A DNA stretch of 38,817 nt, taken from positions 1-38,817 of the forward strand of contig WFTL01000109.1 in assembly GCA_015485495.1 (NCBI GenBank), written 5' to 3'. The position numbers and the translations under genes were made by a program. The stretch is from Planctomycetaceae bacterium. GTDB taxonomy: Bacteria; Planctomycetota; Planctomycetia; Planctomycetales; Planctomycetaceae. Positions 1 through 7,337 of this stretch are shown in pieces. A model generated the notes under the pieces. The model made no database searches. It was not told where the DNA came from and saw only the letters and a list, made by a program, of their open reading frames with translations. Each line of letters opens with the position of its first letter. The stretch's first letter is position 1.

Positions 1-14
1 CCCCCGTTCCCCGG

Positions 15-1052
15 TCAGGTTGCGTTTCCGGTGTCCGGTGTGCGGCCAGGATCAGCCGTTCGGGGATCCGAATCGTGGAATTCGGCGAGAATGGAAAGAC
101 CAGCCCGGACGCGATCGCCCGGCCGTGTCCGGATCGTCAGCTGTGGTTCCCGGGGCAGCAGCAGTTCCGTACGGGAACCCAGTTTGATCATGCCGAACTG
201 TTCGCCGCGCTGCAGCCGGTCGCCGGGCTTCAGCCAGCAGACGATACGGCGGGCGATGGCACCGGTGATCTGCCGCACCACCAGTCCGCGGCAGTGTCCG
301 TCCAGGGATTCCATGAGAACCGCCAGTTGTTCATTTTCGCGGGCCGATTCCGGACGCAGGGCATTGAGATATTTTCCCGGCCGATAGCGCAGTCCGATCA
401 CGCGTGCAGCCATGGGAGCCCGGTTGATATGCACATTGAAGATGGACAGGAAAATGCCGATCTTCACAGCCGGACCGCCGATGTCGTCATCGTGCCCGAT
501 TTCTTCCACGTCGACCACACGTCCGTCGGCCGGCGACACCACCAGTCCGGGTTCTGTCGGAATGGTGCGAACCGGATCCCGAAAAAACCAGGCCGTCAGC
601 CCGGCCAGCACGGCACTCACCATGCCGACCGCAGCGGCAATGACGCGCCCTGGTCCGCCGGTCAGAACAGCGAGGACCGCACAGACGACGGCCACGGCGG
701 CAAATCCGCCTCCGATCACAAGCAGTTCGGCCAGGCCCACCCGGACAAACGGCAGGCGATCCCGCCAGGTGAACGGATCATCCTGGGGATCCCAGTACCA
801 GCCGCCCTGGTTCCGATGAAATTTCAGGTCGCGCGGATCCAGCACGTCGTGCGGACAGGGATTGAAGTCCCCCCGCCTGAGCGCCGCCATGCGGCGAACC
901 CAGGACCGCCGAAACCGACTCAGCCACCATCGCCGCAGCCTGCCCCAGGCCTGTTCCAGACGAATCACCACACCACCGCCGGGCTGGATATCCTTCAGCT
1001 GCGGGTCCATCGGCTGCAGAGGGCGCGGTTGTCGCGGAGCAGAAACGGCCAT
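15..1052 (-). CDS. psd: Phosphatidylserine decarboxylase family proenzyme
   Basis: The product should decarboxylate phosphatidylserine to phosphatidylethanolamine at the inner membrane. Seen: an unusual basic, Trp-rich N-terminal extension of about 100 residues, two adjoining hydrophobic segments (about 104-131 and 136-157), then the catalytic core with SPADG (173-177), the NVHINRAP stretch (206-213) and the LGSR motif (291-294). In this family the Gly292-Ser293 bond is the self-cleavage site that creates the pyruvoyl group. The core resembles the short PSD type, which uses GSR rather than the LGST of E. coli. At 345 aa it is longer than short PSDs because of the extension. The start is the only upstream ATG; the best Shine-Dalgarno-like GAGG lies a long 15 nt away. 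It is divergent from the hydrolase gene at 1227. A phosphatidylserine synthase gene might follow beyond the left edge, but this cannot be seen. Confidence 0.9.
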   Translation of the reverse strand: MAVSAPRQPRPLQPMDPQLKDIQPGGGVVIRLEQAWGRLRRWWLSRFRRSWVRRMAALRRGDFNPCPHDVLDPRDLKFHRNQGGWYWDPQDDPFTWRDRLPFVRVGLAELLVIGGGFAAVAVVCAVLAVLTGGPGRVIAAAVGMVSAVLAGLTAWFFRDPVRTIPTEPGLVVSPADGRVVDVEEIGHDDDIGGPAVKIGIFLSIFNVHINRAPMAARVIGLRYRPGKYLNALRPESARENEQLAVLMESLDGHCRGLVVRQITGAIARRIVCWLKPGDRLQRGEQFGMIKLGSRTELLLPREPQLTIRTRPGDRVRAGLSILAEFHDSDPRTADPGRTPDTGNAT

Positions 1053-1226
1053 GAGACATCAGAAACCTCAAGGAAACACGAACACCTGGTCCCCTGACAC
1101 AGGATCGGCGGGAGAAATCGTGGTGGTCGGCATCCGTGGAATCCAGCAGCTCTCGGCACTCTTCCTAATTTCCGGCCGGATCGATAGATTCTCAGCTCCC
1201 GCACCCGGATTTCGGATCGCTTTCAC

Positions 1227-2039
1227 TTGTCTGCAGACGCTTCTTCACCGCCGCGGCATGCCACGCTGACCCTGATGGGCACGGGGACCAGTGTGGGCGT
1301 TCCCGTGGTCGGCTGCGACTGTGCGGTGTGCACATCGGACGATGAACGGAACCAGCGGACCCGGTCGGGTGTGCTGGTACGGGCCCCCCAGGGGGAATTC
1401 GTCATCGACACCGGTCCCGAACTGCGGCTGCAGCTTCTGCGCAGTCGGGCATCACTGGTGCACGCGGCCATTTTCACGCACAGCCATGCGGATCATGTGG
1501 CCGGGCTGGACGATCTGCGGATCTTCGGGTTCCGGCTGGAGTCCGACATCCCGCTGTACTGCGAAGAAAATGTAGAAGAAGCCATTCGCCGCATGTTCAG
1601 CTATGCGTTTCTGGACCGCGACCGGCTCGCTCATCGTTTCGCCGCGCCGCGATTCGCCTTCCGCCGGATCGTGCCTGGCGAATCGTTCGAACTGCTGGGG
1701 CTGTCTGTTCTGCCCGTTCGCCTGGTCCACGGTCGCCTGCCCATCCTGGGGTTTCGCATCGGCGACGTGGCCTTCTGTACGGACGTGTCGTCCATCCCCG
1801 CAGAATCCCGTGAACTGCTGCAGAATCTGGACACGCTCATCCTGGGGGCTTTGCGCTACAAACCTCACCCGACACACCTGCACGTCGAGGCGGCCGTGCG
1901 GGTGGCGCGGCAACTGGCGGCCCGCCGGACATTTCTCACACACATGGCACACGATCTGGATTTTCAGTCGCTGTCGCGTGAACTGCCGGACGGCATCGAA
2001 CCGGCCTGGGACGGTCTGGAGATCGACGTGCGCCTGTGA
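1227..2039 (+). CDS. MBL-fold metallo-hydrolase, PhnP-like
   Basis: A metallo-beta-lactamase-fold phosphodiesterase-type hydrolase of 270 aa. Seen: the opening GTGTSVGVP strand-loop (18-26), a Cys cluster GCDCAVC (C30, C32, C35) like the structural zinc site of PhnP, the metal-binding THSHADH motif (84-90), and a late LTHMAHDLDF motif typical of the PhnP/RNase Z side of the superfamily. PhnP itself cleaves cyclic ribose phosphate in phosphonate breakdown, but no other phn genes are present, so the substrate is unknown. The TTG at 1227 is chosen because the next in-frame start (ATG 1275) would remove the first beta strand; the ribosome-binding site is weak. The gene runs convergently into the PQQ-propeller gene, with 7 nt between the stops. 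Confidence 0.85.
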   Translation: MSADASSPPRHATLTLMGTGTSVGVPVVGCDCAVCTSDDERNQRTRSGVLVRAPQGEFVIDTGPELRLQLLRSRASLVHAAIFTHSHADHVAGLDDLRIFGFRLESDIPLYCEENVEEAIRRMFSYAFLDRDRLAHRFAAPRFAFRRIVPGESFELLGLSVLPVRLVHGRLPILGFRIGDVAFCTDVSSIPAESRELLQNLDTLILGALRYKPHPTHLHVEAAVRVARQLAARRTFLTHMAHDLDFQSLSRELPDGIEPAWDGLEIDVRL

Positions 2040-2046
2040 TGTCCTG

Positions 2047-3909
2047 TCAGTTTCCGGCCGGCGGAGACAGCAGCGGCAGACGCACGCACACCATCTGCCG
2101 GTCATTGCGCACGAACAGCCGATCACCGACCAGAACCGGATGGCTCCACGTTTTGCGGTCCAGCGCCGGAAAGGCGTCTCCCACCGGGTGCGGTCCGGTC
2201 CGGTCCGGCTTCAGCAGGCGAATGCTGCCCTTTTCTTCCACCACGAGCAGCAGATCGGCGACGCGCAGAATCTGCCCGTGTCCGTAACGCTGTTTCTTCC
2301 ACAGCCGTTTTCCCGTGGCCGCATCGACCGCACACAGAATGTTGTCGTCCAGCCCGACGACCGCATCGCCGAACTGTGCCACACTGGAAAAACGGGTTCT
2401 CATCAGTCGGCGGGTGCTCCACGTTTCCGAAACCTGCAGGGCCCCATCGTCTTTTCGGCGAATGGAAATCCGCGCGATCCCGCCGCGGTAGCCGGTGGCG
2501 ACGAACAGATCGTCCGGATCGTCCTGAACCTGCAGAGGCTGTGTTGCATTGTTATCGAATTCGTTCGTCCATTCGTACTGCCAAAGCGGCGTCCCGGTTT
2601 CCGGATCCACACTGATCACGCCCGGACCGGCGTGCAGCACAATCTGCGGCCGGTCGCAGATCGTCATCAGGGCCGGAGACGCATAACTGGCCCGCCAGGA
2701 AGACGCGCACTTCCACACAGGCCGGCCCGTGCGCTGATCCAGAGCTGCCAGGCAGGGACCGTTTTCAGCCGGCGGACACACGATCACCACGTCATTCAGG
2801 ACAAGAGGCGACCCGCAGACTCCGTGAACCAGTTCTTCACCGGGGTACAGTTCCATGAGGTTCGTTTTCCAGATGTCCTTCCCGGTGGCCGCATCCAGAC
2901 AGCGCACGATGCCCTTCGGGCCGGCCGTGTAGAGCACGAGCCGGGTTGTGCCGGCGTCCGTTTCGTCCGTCAGATGGTGCAGGGCCGGCGTAGCCCGCGG
3001 CCCGTCGCCGCCCAGGCCGCTCCGATAGCGTTCGGAGCCGTCGGGAGCCGCCCACAGCAGTCGACCGGTTTCCAGGTCCCGGGCCGTGACACAGTCTCCG
3101 GCAGGAAGCTGTTCCTGAGTGAACAGGGTGGTTTCGGTCACGGCGAAGGAACTCCACCCCAGGCCACATGGCTGCCGCCACAGTGTTTCCGGAGGCCGGC
3201 TGTTCCAGTCGGGATCCAGAGCGATTCCTTCCAGCACGCTGTTGCGGGCAGTGCCCAGATAGCCCGGCCACAGGACAGCGCCCGTTGATTCCACCGGGCC
3301 GGATTCCGGCGCGATCTCGATCGTCTGCCGCGGCTTCCGCCAGGCGAACTCGACGCGCGTGTCGCCGCGCAGTCCGGTCGCTTCGACAAAGACCCAGAAC
3401 GGAACCGCCAGCAGTCCCACGAGAACCGTCCCGACGAGAACCTCTCGCGACCGAAACAGGCTCCAGGCCCACACGGTCCACACGATCCACAGCGATCCTC
3501 CCGCCCACAGAACGCCCAGGATGAACGCAGGAATTTCCGAATGCGACGCCACAGCCAGCAGAGCAAACGACACGCCCAGCCACAGAACCAGCAGACCGCT
3601 GATCCACAGGACTTTTCTGCGGCCCGGCAGACAGACCAGCTGCCGCCAGGCGAGTACCAGGCCAATGGTGAGGAACACGGCGGTCTGGACGGCATAGAAT
3701 TTTTCGACATCGCCCTGAAGCTGAAAACGTATGACGACTCGTGCGGAAGCGTAGGGGGCCAGCACATGGCTGCAGATCAGAGCCAGCAGCAGGCGTGCCT
3801 TCGACCAGCGGGAAAGACGGCCTTCCGACGAAGAAGGGGCTTCTGCTGATCGATCGGTCTGTCCCGCTTCGACATCCTCAGGTTCGACAGAACGAGCATC
3901 AGAAGTCAT
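2047..3909 (-). CDS. Membrane-anchored PQQ-like beta-propeller protein
   Basis: A 620-aa protein with an acidic N-terminus, about five hydrophobic segments in residues 30-175, and then a large extracytoplasmic beta-propeller. Blade signatures recur: repeats of the type G-x-x-W-(K/R) such as TGKDIWKTNL, TGRPVWKC, TGTPLWQYEW and TGKRLWKKQ. This architecture is common in Planctomycetota and resembles the propeller of BamB and of quinoprotein dehydrogenases. No cofactor-binding catalytic set was recognised, so an enzymatic role is not claimed. The start at 3909 is preferred over an upstream ATG at 4077, because AAGG sits about 9 nt before it and the extra 56 residues look non-coding. A possible promoter lies at 4087-4115. 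It may act in envelope protein assembly or as a binding scaffold. Confidence 0.8.
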   Translation of the reverse strand: MTSDARSVEPEDVEAGQTDRSAEAPSSSEGRLSRWSKARLLLALICSHVLAPYASARVVIRFQLQGDVEKFYAVQTAVFLTIGLVLAWRQLVCLPGRRKVLWISGLLVLWLGVSFALLAVASHSEIPAFILGVLWAGGSLWIVWTVWAWSLFRSREVLVGTVLVGLLAVPFWVFVEATGLRGDTRVEFAWRKPRQTIEIAPESGPVESTGAVLWPGYLGTARNSVLEGIALDPDWNSRPPETLWRQPCGLGWSSFAVTETTLFTQEQLPAGDCVTARDLETGRLLWAAPDGSERYRSGLGGDGPRATPALHHLTDETDAGTTRLVLYTAGPKGIVRCLDAATGKDIWKTNLMELYPGEELVHGVCGSPLVLNDVVIVCPPAENGPCLAALDQRTGRPVWKCASSWRASYASPALMTICDRPQIVLHAGPGVISVDPETGTPLWQYEWTNEFDNNATQPLQVQDDPDDLFVATGYRGGIARISIRRKDDGALQVSETWSTRRLMRTRFSSVAQFGDAVVGLDDNILCAVDAATGKRLWKKQRYGHGQILRVADLLLVVEEKGSIRLLKPDRTGPHPVGDAFPALDRKTWSHPVLVGDRLFVRNDRQMVCVRLPLLSPPAGN

Positions 3910-4086
3910 CTCAGACCTTCCCAGCAGATGCAGAAACGGTCGGCACCAGGAGCCTCCGGACCGCGCGGACGAACCGGACAGGTCCCGGACGAACCGGCTG
4001 CGGACAGCTTCAGACCGCAGGGGCACGGGCATCCGGATCAGACAGACCTGCCCGCAGCGCGGATTACCGGATCGCACGGTGCCTGC

Positions 4087-4115
4087 AGACTACTGTGGGG
4101 CGAATCATCGTGCAA
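4087..4115 (-). promoter_or_regulatory. Possible sigma70-type promoter for the PQQ-propeller gene
   Basis: On the minus strand, TTGCAC (4115-4110) is followed after exactly 17 nt by TAGTCT (4092-4087). The -35 box matches consensus well and the -10 box is weak. Transcription would start near 4080, giving a leader of about 170 nt before the start codon at 3909. Confidence 0.3.
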
Positions 4116-4167
4116 AGCACTCGGCGGCCTTCCCTGGCTGCCACCCTCGTGAGCCATGAACGGCGAA

Positions 4168-4187
4168 TCATGATCGATGCATCATGA
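4168..4187. repeat. Inverted repeat TCATGAT / ATCATGA
   Basis: Two perfect 7-nt arms (4168-4174 and 4181-4187) are separated by CGATGC. The repeat sits in an AT-richer patch of the nhaA to PQQ-propeller gap, directly beside a second palindrome. It could be an operator or a small hairpin; no regulator is identified. Confidence 0.5.
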
Positions 4188-4199
4188 ACAGAATGTTCA
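4185..4199. promoter_or_regulatory. Operator-like palindrome TGAACA-GAA-TGTTCA
   Basis: A perfect palindrome with 6-nt arms and a 3-nt centre, a size and symmetry typical of binding sites for dimeric regulators. It overlaps the preceding inverted repeat. It lies upstream of the possible promoter of the PQQ-propeller gene. The factor is unknown. It resembles a Gram-positive LexA box but has the wrong spacing. Confidence 0.35.
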
Positions 4200-4263
4200 G
4201 GTCGTGTCTGTTCACCACGCGGCTGCCTCAATGAACCGGTTTTGTGCCGCAGTGAAGAGACGG

Positions 4264-4291
4264 GGTGCCGTTCCATGCGGAAGCCGGCACC
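4264..4291 (-). terminator. Hairpin downstream of nhaA
   Basis: GGTGCCG (4264-4270) pairs with CGGCACC (4285-4291), and inside it TTCC (4271-4274) pairs with GGAA (4279-4282), leaving an ATGC loop and a 2-nt bulge. It begins 11 nt after the nhaA stop. On the minus strand it is followed by a pyrimidine-rich stretch without a run of U, so it is a terminator-like or 3'-protecting stem rather than a textbook terminator. Confidence 0.5.
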
Positions 4292-4302
4292 GTGCATCGC
4301 TG

Positions 4303-5571
4303 TCAGGACTGATTCGATGCGGGCACCGGATCCGGCGACGTCAGGTGTTCGATCAGTTCTTCGGCCGCTTTTTCGATCCGCAGAACGCTGCGCAGAACGA
4401 CGGCCAGCAGGGCGGCTGCCACGCTGAAGACAGCTCCCATGCGGGCTGCTCCCTGCAGGGCCGGGTCGGTGAAGGCCTGGTCGCTGACGAACAGGGCCAC
4501 TGTCAGCCCCAGACCGGCGACTACGCTGGTTACCAGGACGTGGCGGACTGTCATTCCCGGCGGCAGGCGGAAACCGGCCAGGTGGGCGGCCAGTGAGAAC
4601 AGGGTGATCCCCGCCATTTTCCCCACGATCAAAGAGGCCAGAATGATCCAGCTCAGCCCGCTGACTTCGCTGAAGGCCACGCCGGCGTTCGCCAGCGCGA
4701 AAAAGAACAGGCCGAAATCCACCAGCCGTTTCAGATCGTGTTCAAAAGCTTCCAGAGGAGAATGGGCGTGGTGATCCACGCGATCCACGTACAGGCCCGA
4801 ATCTCGCCTGGGGCCGGGCAGGAACGGAACCACGAACACCAGTGCCAGAGCCGGGTGCAGGTGGGCGCTGTACAGTCCCCACCAGCAGAAGGATCCTCCA
4901 ATGACGATGTATGGCACCCAGTTTCCGACCTGCCGACGGCGCAGATACCATGCCGTGCCCATTCCGGGCAGCAGCCACACAAGCTGACTCCACTGCGTCG
5001 GATGGTACGGGTCCGGGTAGCCGATCGCGATGATTCCCAGTCCGATCGCGTCATCGGCCACGGCCAGAAGCAGCAGAAAACTGACAGCCGGATGCGTTTT
5101 TCCGAACAGGCAGCGCATCACCAGCCAGGCCAGAGCGATGTCCGTGGCTGTGGGGATGCCCCAGCCGCCGGCCCATTCCGGCCGGCCGAACGCTGCATTC
5201 AGGCTCAGAAACATGGCGATCGGGCCGATGACTCCGCCGGCGGTTGCGAACAGCGGATTGATGGCCTTGGAAATCGGATTCAGTGCTCCGCCGGCCAGGC
5301 AGGCTTCTGTGATTTCCTTGGCTGCAATGCCGAAAAACACGACCATGAAAATGTCGTTGATCAGAAAATGGGCGGTGAACAGATGCTCCCAGCCGTCGTG
5401 AGAGACTTCCATTGCGTGGTCGGCATGCAGCCAGGCGCCGAACTGATGAAAGGGCGCGTGGATGGCCGCGTGATAGCTGTGCGGGCTGAGATTCGCCCAC
5501 GCAATGGCCAGCAATACGCCGGAAATCAGCGGAATGGAGAATTCCTGAAGTCGCTCAACCGTTCTGGCCAT
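4303..5571 (-). CDS. nhaA: Na+/H+ antiporter NhaA
   Basis: An inner-membrane antiporter that exchanges sodium or lithium for protons and supports pH and salt homeostasis, fitting a marine or saline lifestyle. The 422-aa product is slightly longer than E. coli NhaA. Seen: roughly a dozen hydrophobic segments, the TATDIAL motif at 141-147 (matching the Thr-Asp of the discontinuous helix in E. coli) and ADDAIGLG at 172-179, with Asp173-Asp174 corresponding to the ion-binding Asp pair. The start at 5571 is chosen over an upstream ATG at 5697 because an AGGGGGG ribosome-binding site precedes it, and the next residues MARTVERLQEFSIP begin the domain. Three small hairpins lie in the leader (5602-5643). 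A hairpin follows the stop codon. Confidence 0.95.
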   Translation of the reverse strand: MARTVERLQEFSIPLISGVLLAIAWANLSPHSYHAAIHAPFHQFGAWLHADHAMEVSHDGWEHLFTAHFLINDIFMVVFFGIAAKEITEACLAGGALNPISKAINPLFATAGGVIGPIAMFLSLNAAFGRPEWAGGWGIPTATDIALAWLVMRCLFGKTHPAVSFLLLLAVADDAIGLGIIAIGYPDPYHPTQWSQLVWLLPGMGTAWYLRRRQVGNWVPYIVIGGSFCWWGLYSAHLHPALALVFVVPFLPGPRRDSGLYVDRVDHHAHSPLEAFEHDLKRLVDFGLFFFALANAGVAFSEVSGLSWIILASLIVGKMAGITLFSLAAHLAGFRLPPGMTVRHVLVTSVVAGLGLTVALFVSDQAFTDPALQGAARMGAVFSVAAALLAVVLRSVLRIEKAAEELIEHLTSPDPVPASNQS

Positions 5572-5601
5572 GCTGTCATCCCCCCTGGTGTTCTGATACC
5601 G

Positions 5602-5643
5602 CGTTCCCGTGTTCAGGAACGACGAAACGTCGGCCTGGAGGCC
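5602..5643 (-). promoter_or_regulatory. Three tandem small hairpins in the nhaA leader
   Basis: CGTTCC (5602-5607) pairs with GGAACG (5616-5621). Overlapping it, CGACG (5620-5624) pairs with CGTCG (5628-5632) around an AAA loop. GGCC (5632-5635) pairs with GGCC (5640-5643) around TGGA. Because the first two stems share bases they cannot form at the same time, which would suit a switching leader. This reading is inference from base pairing only. Confidence 0.35.
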
Positions 5644-5739
5644 TTTCATCGAACGATGTGAGAAAAAATTGCGTTCTGAAAGCACGCGTTCTGCCATGTG
5701 TTCCGGTTCGAACGGTTTCGCCGCCGGCGTTTACTCTGA

Positions 5740-6060
5740 AACAAACGGCCGTCAGGCGGATGGATGCGTTCCCTGCGTGGGTTTCGATACTGCCGGCGTC
5801 TGCGTCTGGCCTGGGGGCACCGCGCCGAACCATTCAGTATCCGACTGCGATTCAGTCCGGATCAGGGAGCTTCCTGGGGACCGATCGTCGTACTCCGCGA
5901 TGACGGAAGCAGCCGGGATATCGGCTATCCGCGAATGGTCCAGCGTCCGGACGGAAAGGTTGTGGTCGTGTATTACATGAGCGATCCGTCGTTCGGACCG
6001 GAACGCATCATCGCGGCATCGATTTTCGATCCGCGGTCGATTCCGGACGGCGGGGAATGA
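5740..6060 (+). pseudogene. Remnant of an exo-alpha-sialidase-like protein (C-terminal end)
   Basis: The open stretch from the in-frame stop at 5737-5739 to the TGA at 6060 encodes about 106 residues. Its last 75 or so match the C-terminal blades of the planctomycete sialidase/BNR propeller type: AWGHRAEPF, an Asp-box SPDQGASW, then LRDDG, DIGYPRMVQRPDGKVVVVYY and AASIFDP. A full protein of this kind needs some 350-450 residues, so most of the propeller is missing. Upstream of about 5785 no frame shows recognisable sialidase sequence, and there is no signal peptide. The ATG at 5764 lacks a good ribosome-binding site. It is best read as the tail of a deleted gene rather than a working small protein. 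Confidence 0.7.
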
Positions 6061-6091
6061 CCCGAACGCCACGGACTGCTGCCTCCGTGCG

Positions 6092-6120
6092 TTGACCGGG
6101 CTGAAAACGAGTGCCAGGAT
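6092..6120 (+). promoter_or_regulatory. Possible promoter of the DNA methyltransferase gene
   Basis: TTGACC (6092-6097) and CAGGAT (6115-6120) are spaced by exactly 17 nt. The -35 box matches consensus at five of six positions; the -10 box is weak. A transcript would start near 6127, run through the direct repeats at 6142-6169 and reach the likely GTG start at 6220. Confidence 0.35.
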
Positions 6121-6141
6121 TCACCCGTCTGACGGCGGGCT

Positions 6142-6169
6142 GCCGGGCTGACGCAGCCGGGCTGACGAA
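6142..6169 (+). repeat. Two tandem copies of GCCGGGCTGACG
   Basis: The 12-mer occurs at 6142-6153 and 6156-6167 with a 14-nt period (CA and AA as the spacers). A weaker related GGCGGGCTG precedes at 6134-6142. The copies lie between the possible promoter and the start codon of the methyltransferase, where a regulator or the enzyme itself could bind. Confidence 0.55.
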
Positions 6170-6219
6170 GTGCGGCGGTGTGCGGACGGAAACGATGCTT
6201 TTGTCAGGATGATCACCCG

Positions 6220-7332
6220 GTGACACTGCCTGTGGAAACCAGCGACCGGCCGAGATCTTCCCCGTCCGGTGCGACTCTGTTCTCTGCCGATGCCGAACCG
6301 GTGCCGTCGGCTTCCGGAGTGCCGTTCGCTTTCGTCGATCTGTTTTCCGGAATCGGAGGCATGCGGCTGGGGCTGGAGGCTGTGGGCGGGGTGTGTCGGT
6401 ATTCCTGCGAAATCGACCCCTATGCTCAGAAAACCTACCGTGCCTGGTTCGGCGACGACGCGGCCGGAGACGTCACGCAGATCCGCGATGACCTGCCCCC
6501 GCACGATCTGCTGGCAGCCGGGTTTCCCTGTCAGCCGTTTTCCCTGGCCGGCGTGTCGAAGAAAAACAGCCTGGGTCGCCAGCATGGGTTCCTCGACAAA
6601 ACCCAGGGGACACTGTTTTTCCATCTGGCCCGCATCATCGAACAGCATCGTCCGCCGGTTGTTCTGCTGGAGAACGTCAAGAATCTCCGATCGCACAACA
6701 AAGGCGACACCTGGAGAACCATTCAGGGAACGCTGGAAGAACTGAAGTACACGGTGTTCAGCAGGATCATCGATGCGGCCGCCTGGGTGCCCCAGCACCG
6801 CGAACGCATTCTCATTGTCGCCTTCGACCGAACACTGTTCGGTTCGCAGCCGCCGTTCGTGTTCGCACAGCCTCCCGATCATCCCCGACCGAAACTTGCC
6901 GACATTCTGGAACCGAACCCGGATCCCAAATACACGCTGACCGATCGGCTGTGGCGGTACCTGCAGGACTACGCCGAGCGGCACCGTCGGAAAGGAAACG
7001 GTTTCGGCTGCAGCGTGGCGGATCCGCACGGCATCACACGGACCCTCAGCGCCCGTTACTATAAGGACGGATCAGAAATCCTCATTCCACAGGGCGAAGG
7101 CCGCAATCCCCGGCGCCTGACTCCCAGAGAAGCCGGTCGGCTGATGGGATTTCCCGAACACCTGCTGGACCGAATGCTGAACGGCCCTGCCCAGGTGGTC
7201 TCAGACACCCAGGCGTACAAACAGTTCGGCAATGCCGTCGTTCCGGCCGTTGTCGAATCCGTCGCCCGGCAGATCGTTCAGGTGATGCAGTGGCAGCTCA
7301 CGCGGAGCAACGGCTGTCTGCTCAAACGCTGA
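6220..7332 (+). CDS. DNA (cytosine-5-)-methyltransferase, orphan
   Basis: Transfers a methyl group from S-adenosylmethionine to C5 of cytosine in a specific DNA site. Ten-motif C5 enzyme of 370 aa. Seen: motif I FVDLFSGIGGMRLGLE (38-53), motif IV GFPCQPFS with catalytic Cys104, motif VI ENV (151-153), motif VIII QHRER (192-196), a variable target-recognition region of about 100 residues, and the closing motifs TPREAGRLMGFP and YKQFGNAVV. The GTG at 6220 has AGGA 10 nt upstream; a GTG at 6178 would add 14 residues. No restriction endonuclease, Vsr or controller gene is adjacent, so it looks solitary, for regulation or protection. The target sequence cannot be read from the protein. It follows a sialidase relic and ends 5 nt from the convergent dihydrouridine synthase gene. 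Confidence 0.93.
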   Translation: MTLPVETSDRPRSSPSGATLFSADAEPVPSASGVPFAFVDLFSGIGGMRLGLEAVGGVCRYSCEIDPYAQKTYRAWFGDDAAGDVTQIRDDLPPHDLLAAGFPCQPFSLAGVSKKNSLGRQHGFLDKTQGTLFFHLARIIEQHRPPVVLLENVKNLRSHNKGDTWRTIQGTLEELKYTVFSRIIDAAAWVPQHRERILIVAFDRTLFGSQPPFVFAQPPDHPRPKLADILEPNPDPKYTLTDRLWRYLQDYAERHRRKGNGFGCSVADPHGITRTLSARYYKDGSEILIPQGEGRNPRRLTPREAGRLMGFPEHLLDRMLNGPAQVVSDTQAYKQFGNAVVPAVVESVARQIVQVMQWQLTRSNGCLLKR

Positions 7333-7337
7333 ACCGC

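Larger units (their letters stand above)
3910..4302. other. 393-nt gap between nhaA and the PQQ-propeller gene
   Basis: Both flanking genes are on the minus strand, so this is the 3' region of nhaA and the upstream region of the PQQ-propeller gene. It holds a hairpin just after the nhaA stop (4264-4291), two neighbouring palindromes (4168-4187 and 4185-4199), a possible minus-strand promoter (4087-4115), and a short imperfect direct repeat, CGGACGAACCGG-like, around 3967-4000. The longer reading frames crossing it show no recognisable protein. Confidence 0.6.

Noticed and set aside
4186-4198. GAAC-AGAAT-GTTC, similar to a LexA box
   Set aside because: The known Gram-positive box has four, not five, bases between the half sites, and the neighbouring genes are not SOS genes.
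5704-5716. A tRNA T-loop-like GGTTCGAAC
   Set aside because: No T-stem, anticodon arm or acceptor pairing can be drawn around it.
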